Translations under genes and position numbers: made by a program | Assembly: GCA_963797485.1 (NCBI GenBank) | Contig: CAWCPF010000002.1 | Location: forward strand, 434,001-498,000 | From: CAWAND01 sp963797485 | GTDB taxonomy: Bacteria > Chloroflexota > Anaerolineae > Anaerolineales > E44-bin32 | Length of the DNA stretch: 64,000 nt | Direction of reading: 5' to 3' | Shown here: piece after piece, positions 36,671-45,698 of the stretch | Position numbering within the stretch: position 1 is the first letter of the stretch | Layout: the number at the start of each line of letters is the position of its first letter | The notes under the pieces: model-generated | What the model was told of the DNA's origin: nothing | Databases searched by the model: none | What the model saw: only the letters and a program-made list of their open reading frames with translations

Positions 36671-37936
36671 TCAAGCTTCGACCGGCAGGCTCGGCTCCGC
36701 CCCAGGCCGCCATCGGCGGTAAAGCGCTGCGGCGGGCAGCAGGGCGGCGGCGCTGGTCACAAGGGCGGCCGGTACGCTGATGGCGCTGCCTATCCAGCCG
36801 ATGATCGGGCCGCCGGCCACTTGCCCCATGGCGTCCATTTGACCCTCAAGGGAGAGCACCGTGGCCCGCAGGTCGGAGGGCAGGCTGCGGTTCAGCCAGC
36901 TCTGCGACAGTGGGGAGCCCAGCGTCCGGCTGACTCGCACCCCCAAGGACCCGACCAGCGCCACGCCGAAACCCCTCGCCAGCCCGAAGGCCACTCCGCC
37001 GAGGATGGTCACCCCGACCAGCAAGCTCAGTGCCCGCGCCAGCTGGCGCCGATCGGTTGTATCGACCCGGCGCTCCAACCAACGCGCCCCGATGGCTGAC
37101 AGCAGCATGGCGGTCAGGTTGATGGCCGCCAGCCAGGCCACCGGCTCAAGTCCGCCGGCGGTCGGGAAACCGACGTCCCGAATCCAGTGCACGGTCATCA
37201 GCCGGTCAAAACCCTCGCTGGCCGCTCCGGCGACGGCCGAGATGGAGAACAGCAACCGCAAATCTGGATGGCGGCCGGCAAAACGCAGTGACCGGGTCAG
37301 GGTGTCGAGCATTCCCCGCCAGATGCCCCTCCCCGGACCGGACGTGGCTGGGCGGAGGGCGGTCTCCGGCATGCGCAACGCCAGCACACCGGTGAGCAAA
37401 AGAAACAGGGCTCCGCTGATGAGCAGCGGCGCAGCCAGGTTGATGCTGCCTATGACCACCCCGAGGGGAATGGCGGCAATGCCCACCAGATTTGAGAGGC
37501 GCGTTTCTCGCAGGAACAGCCTTCCGGCGGCCGCCTCGCCGATCTCATCCACCAACCATGCGGTGGTGGCCCCGCTGGTGAAGGTGTAGCCAATTCCCCA
37601 GACAACCTGGGAGAGCAGAATCCAAGCAAAGACGGGAAAGGCCCCCTGGATGAGGAAACTTCCCCCGGTCAGACCCAGGCCGACGAGCACCGACAGTCGC
37701 CGGCTGGTACCATCTGCCACCAATCCGGTGGGCACTTCGAACAGCAGGATCGTCGCCTCGACCACACTGCCCACCAGGACAAGCTGCAGGGGTGTCAGCT
37801 GCGCCGTTGAGACCTGATAGACCAGGTTTGTCGTGAAGGCCAGCCCAAACAGAAACGAGACGCTTGCGTTCATGAACAGGTACACGGAGGCCGGTTCCCA
37901 CCGGCGTCCAGGAATCCAGGACATCACACGCCTCAC
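36671..37936 (-). CDS. MFS transporter
   Basis: A 421-residue protein with about twelve predicted membrane helices and the MFS loop motifs (EVPTGLVADGTSRRLSVLVG after helix 2; ALRMPETALRP before helix 7). The pattern suits a drug or metabolite exporter of the BCR/CflA- or MFS_1-like type; no substrate is evident. It is 51 bp upstream of the TrmB gene on the same strand, so it may belong to the same regulon. Confidence 0.75.
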   Translation of the reverse strand: MRRVMSWIPGRRWEPASVYLFMNASVSFLFGLAFTTNLVYQVSTAQLTPLQLVLVGSVVEATILLFEVPTGLVADGTSRRLSVLVGLGLTGGSFLIQGAFPVFAWILLSQVVWGIGYTFTSGATTAWLVDEIGEAAAGRLFLRETRLSNLVGIAAIPLGVVIGSINLAAPLLISGALFLLLTGVLALRMPETALRPATSGPGRGIWRGMLDTLTRSLRFAGRHPDLRLLFSISAVAGAASEGFDRLMTVHWIRDVGFPTAGGLEPVAWLAAINLTAMLLSAIGARWLERRVDTTDRRQLARALSLLVGVTILGGVAFGLARGFGVALVGSLGVRVSRTLGSPLSQSWLNRSLPSDLRATVLSLEGQMDAMGQVAGGPIIGWIGSAISVPAALVTSAAALLPAAALYRRWRPGAEPSLPVEA

Positions 37937-38270
37937 AGCCTGCCATCCGCGCCATTTCGGCGCGCACGACGCTCATTTGGGGTAATCAGTTCAAAATCCG
38001 GGCTGTGGACGGTTTTGCCGAGTCGCGCCGCGTTAGCCTGTTCCGCGCGTGGGCGAAAGCAGGGTGGCGGACTGACCGCATGGGAATGGGATTGCAGAGG
38101 AGAGGCTCTGGGCCCTGCCTACGGGACCAGGTCGTTCAGAAGCTTGGTTTACGCCCTTCCACCGCCACACCGCGGGTCAGAAGGAATCACGAGGATTGAC
38201 ATGGGGCGCGCCTCCCAAGAACAGGAATGGTGCCATTGTACAAGCATTTTGGGGGAAACGAGTGTCTGGC
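37937..38270. other. Gene-free stretch (334 bp)
   Basis: No coding frame with family resemblance was found. A TTGACA box lies near 38196 but has no matching -10 box at normal spacing. Confidence 0.5.
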
Positions 38271-39406
38271 CTACGGTGCTTGCGGGATCGACAGCAATTC
38301 GACTTGTCCGTCATCGCCCAGAATCCAGACCAACTCTCCGATGACGTTCCAATCGATCAGGCCGTTGGCCTCGCCCACCAGGCGCCCATCCGCCAGGGCA
38401 TGCGCCTGCCGATCGATTCGGTAGGTCACGAGAGCCGTCGGTCCGCCGATCATGGCCCCATGCGCCGGATTGATGTCGCTGGAATTCAAGAGCACGTGCT
38501 CGCCGTCTGGAAACCACAGGGCGGCTGGAATCTGCATACCGGACCACCATTGGCTGGCTGCGGCCGGATCCGGCGCCAGATCGAATGTCAGACTGCCGTC
38601 GGCGCGGGCCAGCACCAACCGGGTATCGGGGCCGCCCCACAACGAGAGCAGCAGCTCCCGGCTGTCGGGAGACCAGACGGGCACGTCCCCCAGGCTTCCT
38701 GTCCCATGCTTGTCCGCGTCTGACACCTGGATGATCTGCGCCTCGGGCACGCTGACCACAAACAGGCCTGGGGAGGCGGATAGCCCGTAGCCCGTTTCAC
38801 GGCTGAAAGCCACGGCACTTCCGGATGGCGCGATCGACCATGTGAAGCTCACATCGCTGGCCAGCACAAGGTCCTGGCCGTCCACCGTGCGCCAGTGCAG
38901 CTCATACGTTGAAGGCGTGGCCAGGATGTAGGCCAGCGCCATCCCGTCCGGGGCCCAGGCCGCCTCGACGACATTGTCGGGGATCAGTTGGACCACCTCG
39001 CCCGTCGCCAGGTACAGCACGGACAAATCGCTGACGGCCACGTGCCCGGGGCCGGCGCCATGATCGCCAAACACGGAGGCCATCAAGATTCGCTGCGTTT
39101 GGGGGCTGGTGCCGTAGTATTGGCCGAGCGGGCGCAGCAGCGTGATTTGGTGCGGCTCCCCAAGACCCAACTGCCATATCTGATCGCCCGAGCAGGTGAA
39201 GCAGTTCCACAGCCTGGCCGGCTCGGGCGTTGGGCTTGGCGTGTCCGGTGCGGAGCCGTTTCGGTCAGCGAGGGCACCAGCGCGGTCAGGGTGCCGGCCA
39301 CCGTGGTTTCGATCCCGGTTTGGGTGGCGCGTGCAGACAACTTGGTCCCGCCGCAGCCGGCCACGGCCAGCGAGCCCGCTATCGCGATGACAAGTCGAAG
39401 TTTCAC
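38271..39406 (-). CDS. Lipoprotein with TolB/WD40-like beta-propeller (frameshifted)
   Basis: About 378 residues. It has a lipobox signal peptide (MKLRLVIAIAGSLAVAGC). A Pro/Thr linker spans the frame change near 39250 (extra base before DTPSPTPEPARL). Several propeller blades follow, with SPDSRELLLSLWGG, APDGMALAYIL and PSGSAVAFSRE motifs (the S-P-D-G type of TolB-like repeats). The protein is exported and membrane-anchored. A similar architecture is seen in the lipoprotein at 53826-54989 and in part of the one at 62872. Confidence 0.7.
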
Positions 39407-39605
39407 GCAGTCTCAATTCAGACTCCCAAGCCAGGGCCGTCCGTCGCATAAGGCGCGCTTTCCAGAAATCCCTGCCTCATCCGGAAGACCGAGATTATAG
39501 CCTGTACCATGATAGCGGTTGGGCTAGAATCCGTGAGCGACTGCCACGCCGCCACGAACCAGTGAGAGGCATGTTGAACCGCTCGTCGATTGACCGACAA
39601 GGCCG

Positions 39606-40116
39606 ATGAACTTCCAGGCGAGTTTGCGAAACATCGCCCGGCATCCGGCTCGATCCGCCCTTTTGGGTTTGGCAGCCATCGTGGCGGTATGGATCGCCGC
39701 CAGCAATTTGCCCGCCGTCGGCGGCGCACGCCTCCCGGCCGATCTGGAGGCGAGCTTGCGCCAGCGCTACACCACGTGTGTCACCGATACGGCCATCTGG
39801 CCCGGCGAGCCCAGGCAGCCCGAGTGCGGGCAGGTCCACATCGACGTGCTGGGCGAGGGCACGGCTCCCATCTGACGCGCAAAGCCAGGGGATTGAGCGC
39901 GCCCTCTGCTACCAGATCACGATCACGACGCCCAGCTGGACGACCCAGGGCACGACCCGGCACGAGATCATCGTGCACGGTCGCACGGTGAGCAAGGTGG
40001 CCGTGGCGCAGGACGGTGCCTGGACGGCCTTCCCCGATCAAGACCAACAGGATGCCCTCCGTTGGTCACGTTTTGCGTGCCCGGGTCCTTTCCACGACGA
40101 ATCCATCAACTCCTGA
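39606..40116 (+). CDS. Uncharacterised membrane-anchored protein (frameshifted)
   Basis: About 170 residues after removing one C from the CCC run at 39867-39869. A signal anchor lies near the N-terminus (SALLGLAAIVAVWIAASNLP). The rest is a soluble extracytoplasmic domain containing TTCVTDTAIWPGEPRQPECGQVHIDVLG and ALCYQITITTPSW; paired cysteines may form disulfides. No family was recognised. It stands between the lipoprotein at 38271 (divergent) and the arsR operon. Confidence 0.45.
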
Positions 40117-40163
40117 GCCTCAACCTGGACACCCTAGCCCAGACCAACTTATCGGCCGATTGC

Positions 40164-40183
40164 TTTGTGACAATTATCACAAA
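40164..40183. promoter_or_regulatory. CRP/HcpR-type operator, copy 5 (arsR operon)
   Basis: Perfect arms TTTGTGA and TCACAAA around CAATTA, 67-86 bp before the arsR-type start. It is followed by TCG, as in copies 2 and 4. Confidence 0.75.
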
Positions 40184-40233
40184 TCGACGGACTATGCTCA
40201 CTCTGCCCCCTCCCCATCCAGGGTGATAATCAC

Positions 40234-40249
40234 ATTCAGGAATTTGAAT
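40234..40249. promoter_or_regulatory. Inverted repeat ATTCA-N6-TGAAT before arsR
   Basis: A 5+6+5 inverted repeat that ends at the base before the arsR-type ATG (40250). Position and AT-rich ATTCA/TGAAT arms fit an ArsR autorepression operator. Confidence 0.5.
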
Positions 40250-40654
40250 ATGAGATTAAGCCGCCCTGCGTCGACCTTCCGAGCTCAGGCCCGGGCTCTG
40301 AAATCCCTGGCGCATCCGACGCGCCTGGCCATCGTCCAACTCCTGGCCGTCGATGAGGCCTGTGTGTGCCATCTGTCGGCTGCCTTGCGGATCAGCCAGC
40401 CGAGCCTCTCCCAGCATTTGATGGTCCTGCGCCGGTCCAGGCTTGTCCGTTCCCGGCGCCAGGGCAAGAACATCTACTACTCCGTAAGCGAGCCGCAGTT
40501 GCCGGCGTTGCTCGACGCGCTGCACGGCCTGGGGGGAGCGCAACCCAGCAGGAACGCGCCGGCGCCCGAGGACTGCCCGTGCCCGCGCTGCCAATCTGGC
40601 CGAGACCCAACGCTGGCCTCGAGCACAAAGTCCGCAAAGGAAAGGGAATCATGA
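40250..40654 (+). CDS. arsR: ArsR-family repressor with CVC metal/metalloid site
   Basis: A 134-residue winged-helix repressor. The recognition helix is RISQPSLSQHLMVLRRSRLV (about residues 43-62), and ACVCHLSAAL just before it has the Cys-x-Cys pair that binds As(III) or related thiophilic ions in ArsR. The tail holds a second cluster (CPCPRC), unusual for the family and possibly an extra metal site. Start: ATG 40250, since the longer reading has no family resemblance upstream. It overlaps the thioredoxin-like gene by 4 nt and controls the operon with the permease. Confidence 0.8.
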   Translation: MRLSRPASTFRAQARALKSLAHPTRLAIVQLLAVDEACVCHLSAALRISQPSLSQHLMVLRRSRLVRSRRQGKNIYYSVSEPQLPALLDALHGLGGAQPSRNAPAPEDCPCPRCQSGRDPTLASSTKSAKERES

Positions 40655-40890
40655 AAGACATCAAGATCCTCGGCACAGGCTGCCAAAACTGTCTCCGACT
40701 GGAAGCCCTGGTCAAAGAAACCGTCCAAGAAATGGGGCTCGACGCCCGCATCGACAAGGTCACCGACTACGCCGACATCGTGCGTTGGGGGGTGATGTCA
40801 ACGCCTGGACTGGTCATCGATGGCCAGGTGGTTTCGACCGGTCGTATTCCTTCGCGCCGCCAGCTGGCCGAGTTGCTCGCGGCGAGCTGA
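40651..40890 (+). CDS. Thioredoxin-like redox-active disulfide protein
   Basis: A 79-residue thioredoxin-fold protein of the redox-active disulfide protein 2 type. The active-site motif is GTGCQNC (CxxC, about residues 9-15), and the cis-proline region is VMSTPGLVIDGQVV. It lies between arsR (4-nt overlap) and a permease (28 bp on), a grouping common in arsenic or metalloid resistance operons. It may reduce metal-bound thiols or deliver the ion to the permease. Confidence 0.8.
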   Translation: MKDIKILGTGCQNCLRLEALVKETVQEMGLDARIDKVTDYADIVRWGVMSTPGLVIDGQVVSTGRIPSRRQLAELLAAS

Positions 40891-40918
40891 ACCGCGAGCC
40901 GGCAGGAGCTTTCTCCAA

Positions 40919-41971
40919 ATGGCCTCGATACGCCCCATCCCCAGCGCGCTCAGCCGCACCCGGGCGGCCAAGGTATTGCCGCTTTTGGTCAGCCTGCCTG
41001 TGTGGCTGGTCCTGTACCTGGGCCTTGAGCCCGCATCGATCTGGATCACACAGCGCGTGCTTGGGCTTTCGCTCGAGTCGCGGCTGGGGTCGTCGGTGGC
41101 CTTCTTCCTGTTCGACGTGCCCAAGATCTTGCTGCTTCTGGTGGGCATGGTTTTCGTCGTGACCTTGATCCAGACTTTCTTCAGCCCTGAGCGCAGCCGC
41201 GCGCTACTCGCCGGACGTCGCCAGGGCCTGGGCAATATCTTCGCCGCCGGCCTGGGGGTGCTGACGCCTTTCTGTTCCTGTTCAGCGGTGCCTTTGTTCA
41301 TCGGCTTCGTCAAGGCCGGGATCCCGCTGGGCGTGACGTTTTCGTTTCTGATCGCCTCACCCACGGTGAACGAAATCGCTCTGGTGATGCTCCTCGGCCT
41401 ATTCGGCTGGCGCATTGCCGGGCTGTATGTGGCTTCCGGTCTGTTGATCGCCATCCTTGCCGGCTGGGTCATTGGACGCCTGCGCCCGGAGCGATTTGTC
41501 GAGGCCTTTGTGTGGCAGACGGCGGTTTCAACCAGCCGTGAGGCTCAACCGCTGGCTTGGGCCGAACGGGTCAACCAGGCGACCGGTGCGGTGCGCGACA
41601 TCGTCGGGCGCATCTGGTACTACGTGGTGGTGGGCATTGCCATTGGGGCCGTCATCCACGGATACGTCCCCGCCGACGCGCTGACGCGCCTGCTGGGTCC
41701 CGGCAGCTGGTGGTCGGTGCCGGTAGCCGTGCTGATCGGCATCCCGCTCTACTCGAATGCCGCCGGGCTGATCCCGCTGGTCGCCGCCCTGATCGAAAAA
41801 GGGGTAGCCGTTGGCACGGCGCTGGCGTTCATGATGTCGGTGGTTGGGCTCAGCCTGCCGGAGCTGGTCATCCTGCGACGTGTCTTGAGGCCGCCGCTGC
41901 TGGTTGCTTTCGTAGGCGTGGTCGCGGCGGCGATCGTGATCACAGGTTATCTATTCAATCTGGTGATCTAG
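40919..41971 (+). CDS. ArsP-like permease (DUF318/PF03773 family)
   Basis: A 350-residue membrane protein with about eight to ten helices. The family signature PFCSCSAVPLFIGFVKAGIPLGVTFSFLIASPTVNEIA holds conserved cysteines in the first half, and a related segment (IPLYSNAAGLIPLV) appears in the second half. Family members include ArsP, which exports trivalent organoarsenicals. With arsR and a thioredoxin-like gene upstream, efflux of arsenic or another thiophilic ion is the likely role. Start: ATG 40919, after AGGAG. Confidence 0.8.
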   Translation: MASIRPIPSALSRTRAAKVLPLLVSLPVWLVLYLGLEPASIWITQRVLGLSLESRLGSSVAFFLFDVPKILLLLVGMVFVVTLIQTFFSPERSRALLAGRRQGLGNIFAAGLGVLTPFCSCSAVPLFIGFVKAGIPLGVTFSFLIASPTVNEIALVMLLGLFGWRIAGLYVASGLLIAILAGWVIGRLRPERFVEAFVWQTAVSTSREAQPLAWAERVNQATGAVRDIVGRIWYYVVVGIAIGAVIHGYVPADALTRLLGPGSWWSVPVAVLIGIPLYSNAAGLIPLVAALIEKGVAVGTALAFMMSVVGLSLPELVILRRVLRPPLLVAFVGVVAAAIVITGYLFNLVI

Positions 41972-42156
41972 CCGTCGCCGCGCCCAGCCTCACAAATGCT
42001 CGTCGGCCAGGCGCGTCGTGGCCAAGCGTGCGGAAATCAACGTGGTGGGGATCCCCGTACCGGGCCAGAGTCTTGGGGCTGGGATCTGGCATCGCGGCCG
42101 CGTTTGGAGTAAGGTGACTCTGCGAAACGAGTTCGATTGGGGAGACCTTTGGGTGG

Positions 42157-42828
42157 GTGAGGCTCACGGGCGCCGAAGCCGAGCGTACCGGCCATCTCAG
42201 CCTGGAAAGGTTGGTGTTCTTCAGCGATGCCGTGATGGCCATCGCCATCACGCTGCTGGCGATCGACGTGCGCGTGCCTGAGATCCCAGCCGCCCTGGCC
42301 GCCAAGCAGCTGGGCAGCCGGCTGTCGGCGCTCTCGCCACAGATCGCCAGTTTTGTGATCAGCTTCACCGTCATCGGGACGTATTGGTCGGCCCACCATC
42401 GCTATTTCACGCTGATCCGGAGCTACGATCGCGCCCTGGTGCTCCTGAACATGCCTTTCCTGTTCTTCATTGTCTCGCTGCCGTTTGTCTCCAGCCTGTT
42501 GGGGCACTATCCCTATCTGTCTTTGGGCGTGATCCCGTATGCCGGGGTCGTGGGCTGCCTGGGTCTGGCCCAGGCAGGCATCTGGTGGTATGCCAGCGCC
42601 GGCCATCGATTGGTCGACCCGGCGCTTGATCCCGGCTTGATGGCGCTCTACCGCGTCCGGCCGCTGGCCACTTCGGCCGTGTTCTTCTTGTCCATCCCCA
42701 TCGCCTTGTGGAGTCCGCCGGCATGCACCTGGTCCTGGCTGTTGGCCCCCCTGGTGGTGACGCTGCTCCCCCAACTCATGCGCCGGCTGGCCCGCCGCCC
42801 CATACATAGACCAGCGCCTGACCGCTAA
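42157..42828 (+). CDS. TMEM175/DUF1211-family potassium channel-like protein
   Basis: A 223-residue protein with six hydrophobic helices. The first helix bears the family selectivity-filter sequence RLVFFSDAVMAIAITLLAIDV (about residues 16-36); the canonical F-S-D motif is kept. The later SFTVIGTYWSAHHRYF helix also matches. Bacterial members form tetrameric, weakly selective K+ channels. It is the last plus-strand gene after the permease, 185 bp on, and probably independently expressed. GTG start. Confidence 0.8.
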   Translation: MRLTGAEAERTGHLSLERLVFFSDAVMAIAITLLAIDVRVPEIPAALAAKQLGSRLSALSPQIASFVISFTVIGTYWSAHHRYFTLIRSYDRALVLLNMPFLFFIVSLPFVSSLLGHYPYLSLGVIPYAGVVGCLGLAQAGIWWYASAGHRLVDPALDPGLMALYRVRPLATSAVFFLSIPIALWSPPACTWSWLLAPLVVTLLPQLMRRLARRPIHRPAPDR

Positions 42829-43004
42829 TCCGCCTTTCTTCGGCAACCTGACTTCGATCTGCGGCACGCTCTCCCGAGTTGTAAGCCGACTGAGAATTCT
42901 CCGGCACGCTTTGTGTGCTACGGTGGACCTGAGACGGCTTTTACGCAACCATCACACCTGGCTCGGCCCCGCGATCGCCGTCGTCGCCGGGCAGGGGATT
43001 AGAA

Positions 43005-43430
43005 ATGAACCGTTATCTTGTTGCGCTGCTGGTCCTGGTTTCACTTTTCCTGCTCGGATCTTCAACCGCCATGCCTGGGCTCGATAACACATCCCGGCCG
43101 GGGTTCGTGGACGTCCAAGGGGATGCGGTCTGGGCTCGCGCCATACGCGATTTGAGCGTCCAAGGATACGTGCGCGGCCGGGGCGATAATCGCTTCGAAC
43201 CTGAGGCAGGCATCACCGAAGCCGAGATGTCCGTTCTGCTCCTGCGCGCCAGTCATGGTCCTGACTATCTCCCCCCCTCGTCAGGCGGCGAGTGGTGGCA
43301 GGACTGGAACCGTGCCGCCTCCGCCGAAGGCCTGATGGCCGTAATCCAGGACCCTGACGCACCGGCCACCCGCGCCGAAGTCGCCACCCTGATGTGGTTG
43401 GCCATGTCCGACGTGCCCGGTCCCCGCTAA
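43005..43430 (+). CDS. Secreted S-layer homology (SLH) domain protein
   Basis: A 141-residue exported protein. It has a signal peptide (LVALLVLVSLFLLGSSTAMPG) and one clear SLH repeat (about residues 33-85: FVDVQGDAVWARAIRDLSVQGYVRG then FEPEAGITEAEMS) with a second, weaker one (WNRAASAEGLM). SLH repeats bind cell-wall polymers. AGGGG precedes the ATG at a good distance. It opens the surface-protein region at 43-46.5 kb. Confidence 0.75.
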   Translation: MNRYLVALLVLVSLFLLGSSTAMPGLDNTSRPGFVDVQGDAVWARAIRDLSVQGYVRGRGDNRFEPEAGITEAEMSVLLLRASHGPDYLPPSSGGEWWQDWNRAASAEGLMAVIQDPDAPATRAEVATLMWLAMSDVPGPR

Positions 43431-43734
43431 GCTGAAAACTCCGACCCAAGGGCGGTTTGCCTCTTCCTCTTACCCGCAACGGTTCCGAATCCAGGCCAGA
43501 TCCAGGCGTCTGACTCACGTGCTCGTCCCCGGCCGAAGGGGCGCATCCACCCATCCGGGACGCCAGCTCGCGGTTCCGACGAACGACAGTCACTGGGACT
43601 GACAAATTGCAGGCGGACCTCAGCTCGATGTGTCGTACAATGGCGGGTGGGGGAACCGGTACCATCGGGGCAGCGGCTGCCCCCATCGCTATCTGCCGGA
43701 CCATCCGGCTCGGGCAGCTCCCCATCCTCCTACT
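43431..43734. other. Gene-free stretch (304 bp)
   Basis: No gene or convincing promoter was seen between the SLH protein and the NBR1/PA14 protein. The next gene's frame stays open upstream of its ATG, but that part has no family resemblance. Confidence 0.4.
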
Positions 43735-45634
43735 ATGCGTGGCACAGTCCGTCCGCTCTGGTCGGCCGTGTTGCTGGCCCTGGCGGGGGGTGGATTGGCT
43801 GGAATCTTCCTCTCCGCCGCCCTTTTGGCGGCCTCGGGCCGTATCCCCCTCGATCCGGCCGCAATCTTCGCGTTGCTCTCCAATCCAACCTCGGTCGCGC
43901 CCACCGCGGGCCCATTACCCGGTTCGATTTCCGGAGCCGTTTGGGCGGATGAATGCGCGCAAACCGGCCTCCCGGCCACCAACTCCCAAATGCCGGCCGG
44001 CTGCCGCGCCGCCCCGGATGGCCTGCTTGTCGGCGACGGCCAACGGCAGCCCGGCGAGCCCGGGCTGAGCAACCTGCTCGTGCGCCTGGGGGCGGGCGAC
44101 TGCCCGTCTTCAGCATCAGGCCAAACCCTGACCGATAGCTCTGGAAGGTTCATCTTTAGCCAGATCCCCTCCGGGCGCTACTGCGTGACGCTTTCAACCG
44201 GGGATGCCAACAACCGGTCGCTGCTCGGAGCAGGCGTGTGGACCTCGCCCGATCTCTCTTTGGATTCCATTCACCGGCCGGCCGTAGTCACGTCTGATGA
44301 ACCCGCCACGGGAGTTGACTTCAGCTGGAGTCCGCAGGGCGGGACCGCCTCCAGAACGCCCTCGCCCTCAGCTTCGTCGGCGCCGACGGCGAGCCTCTCC
44401 CCCAGCCCGATACCCTGCACGGACGGAGTTGGCCTGGTCGAGGTCCTACAGACACCAGATGGGACCATCGTCTCGCCAGGCAAGGCTTTTCAACGTGTGT
44501 GGCGGCTCAAGAACACCGGCACCTGTGACTGGTCCCCCGCGTACGCGCTCGTGTTCGATCAGGGAGAGTCGATGGGCGCACCACTCAGCCTGGCCCTGAC
44601 GACCAGCGTGGCGCCTAACCAGACCCTCGACCTGGCGCTTGGCTTGACGGCGCCCGCAACCTCGGGCGCACACTCCGGCACCTGGCTGATGCGCAATTCG
44701 CAGGGTGAGCGCTTCGGCACCGGCGCCCAGGGCGCTCAGCCGCTAACGGTCAAGATCGTGGTCGGGACCGCCGCCCAGCCGGCCCAAAACGGCTGGAAGG
44801 GCGAGTATTTCAGTAACCCGGATCTGAATGGATCTCCAAAACTGACCCGCACAGACACGGTGATCGATTTCGATTGGGGACGCAGCGCTGCGGCCGCCGG
44901 TCTGCCGGTGGACAACTTCTCGGTCCGCTGGACAGGCAAAGCCTCCTTTGACGACAGCGCCTATCGCTTCCGCGTGTGGGTGGACGACGGGGCGCGCCTG
45001 CTGGTAGACGGCGATGTGGTCCTGGACGACTGGGAGGACGGAAGCGCCCGCGAGCTGACCGTCGACATCGGCCTTGCCAAGGGCACACACAGCGTGGTGC
45101 TTGAATATTACGAACACGCCTACGATGCGCGTGTCCGATTGGGTTGGGAAAAGGTCGCCTCGCCGACCATCTCGCATTGGAAGGGCGAATACTGGCCCAA
45201 CGAGAGCCTCTCGGGGACGCCGCGCCTGGTGCGGGATGATGAAAACGTTGACTTCCGCTGGACGGACGGCGCGCCCGTCGGGCTGCCCGCTGACAGCTTT
45301 TCGGCGCGTTGGACACGCACGGTCAAGTTCTCCGACGGGGATTATCAGTTCAGTGTCAAGGCCGATGATGGCGTGCGCGTCTTCATCGATGGCACGCTGG
45401 TGCTGGATGAGTGGCATACCGTATCCGAGACAACACTGTACACCTTCACCCGCCACCTGTCGGGCAAGCACAGCGTCAAGATCGAGTACTTCGAACATCA
45501 TGGTGAGGCGCGGGCGATGTTTGACTGGGATATGGAGACCCCGGCCATCGAGTACCCCCACCCCCTCCACACGCCTCCGACCCCGACTGAGACCCACGCC
45601 AACGGACACACCGACTGAGACTCCGACCCCATAA
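43735..45634 (+). CDS. Surface protein: SdrD-like B domain, NBR1-Ig, two PA14 domains (frameshift near C-terminus)
   Basis: About 630 residues. It has an N-terminal membrane anchor or signal (LWSAVLLALAGGGLAGIFL). A B-type (SdrD/Cna-like) domain spans about 65-200 (SISGAVWADEC, then SSGRFIFSQIPSGRYCVTLS). A Ser/Pro linker leads to an NBR1-like Ig domain (about 225-340, FQRVWRLKNTGTCDWSPAYAL). Two PA14 domains follow, at about 345-475 and 480-600 (WKGEYFSNPDL, YRFRVWVDDGARLLVDGD; WKGEYWPNESLSG, YQFSVKADDGVRVFIDG). PA14 domains often bind carbohydrate. An extra base near 45593-45596 moves the Pro/Thr-rich tail to a stop at 45632. Confidence 0.75.
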
Positions 45635-45698
45635 CCCTGCAGAAGGCGCTGCAAGGGCCCGGCCTAGGCCACCAGGTAGGCTCAAGGAGACAAACATC

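Noticed and set aside
43441..43560. A tRNA-like T-loop string near GGTTCCGAATCC
   Set aside because: No matching acceptor stem, anticodon arm or D-arm could be found around it.
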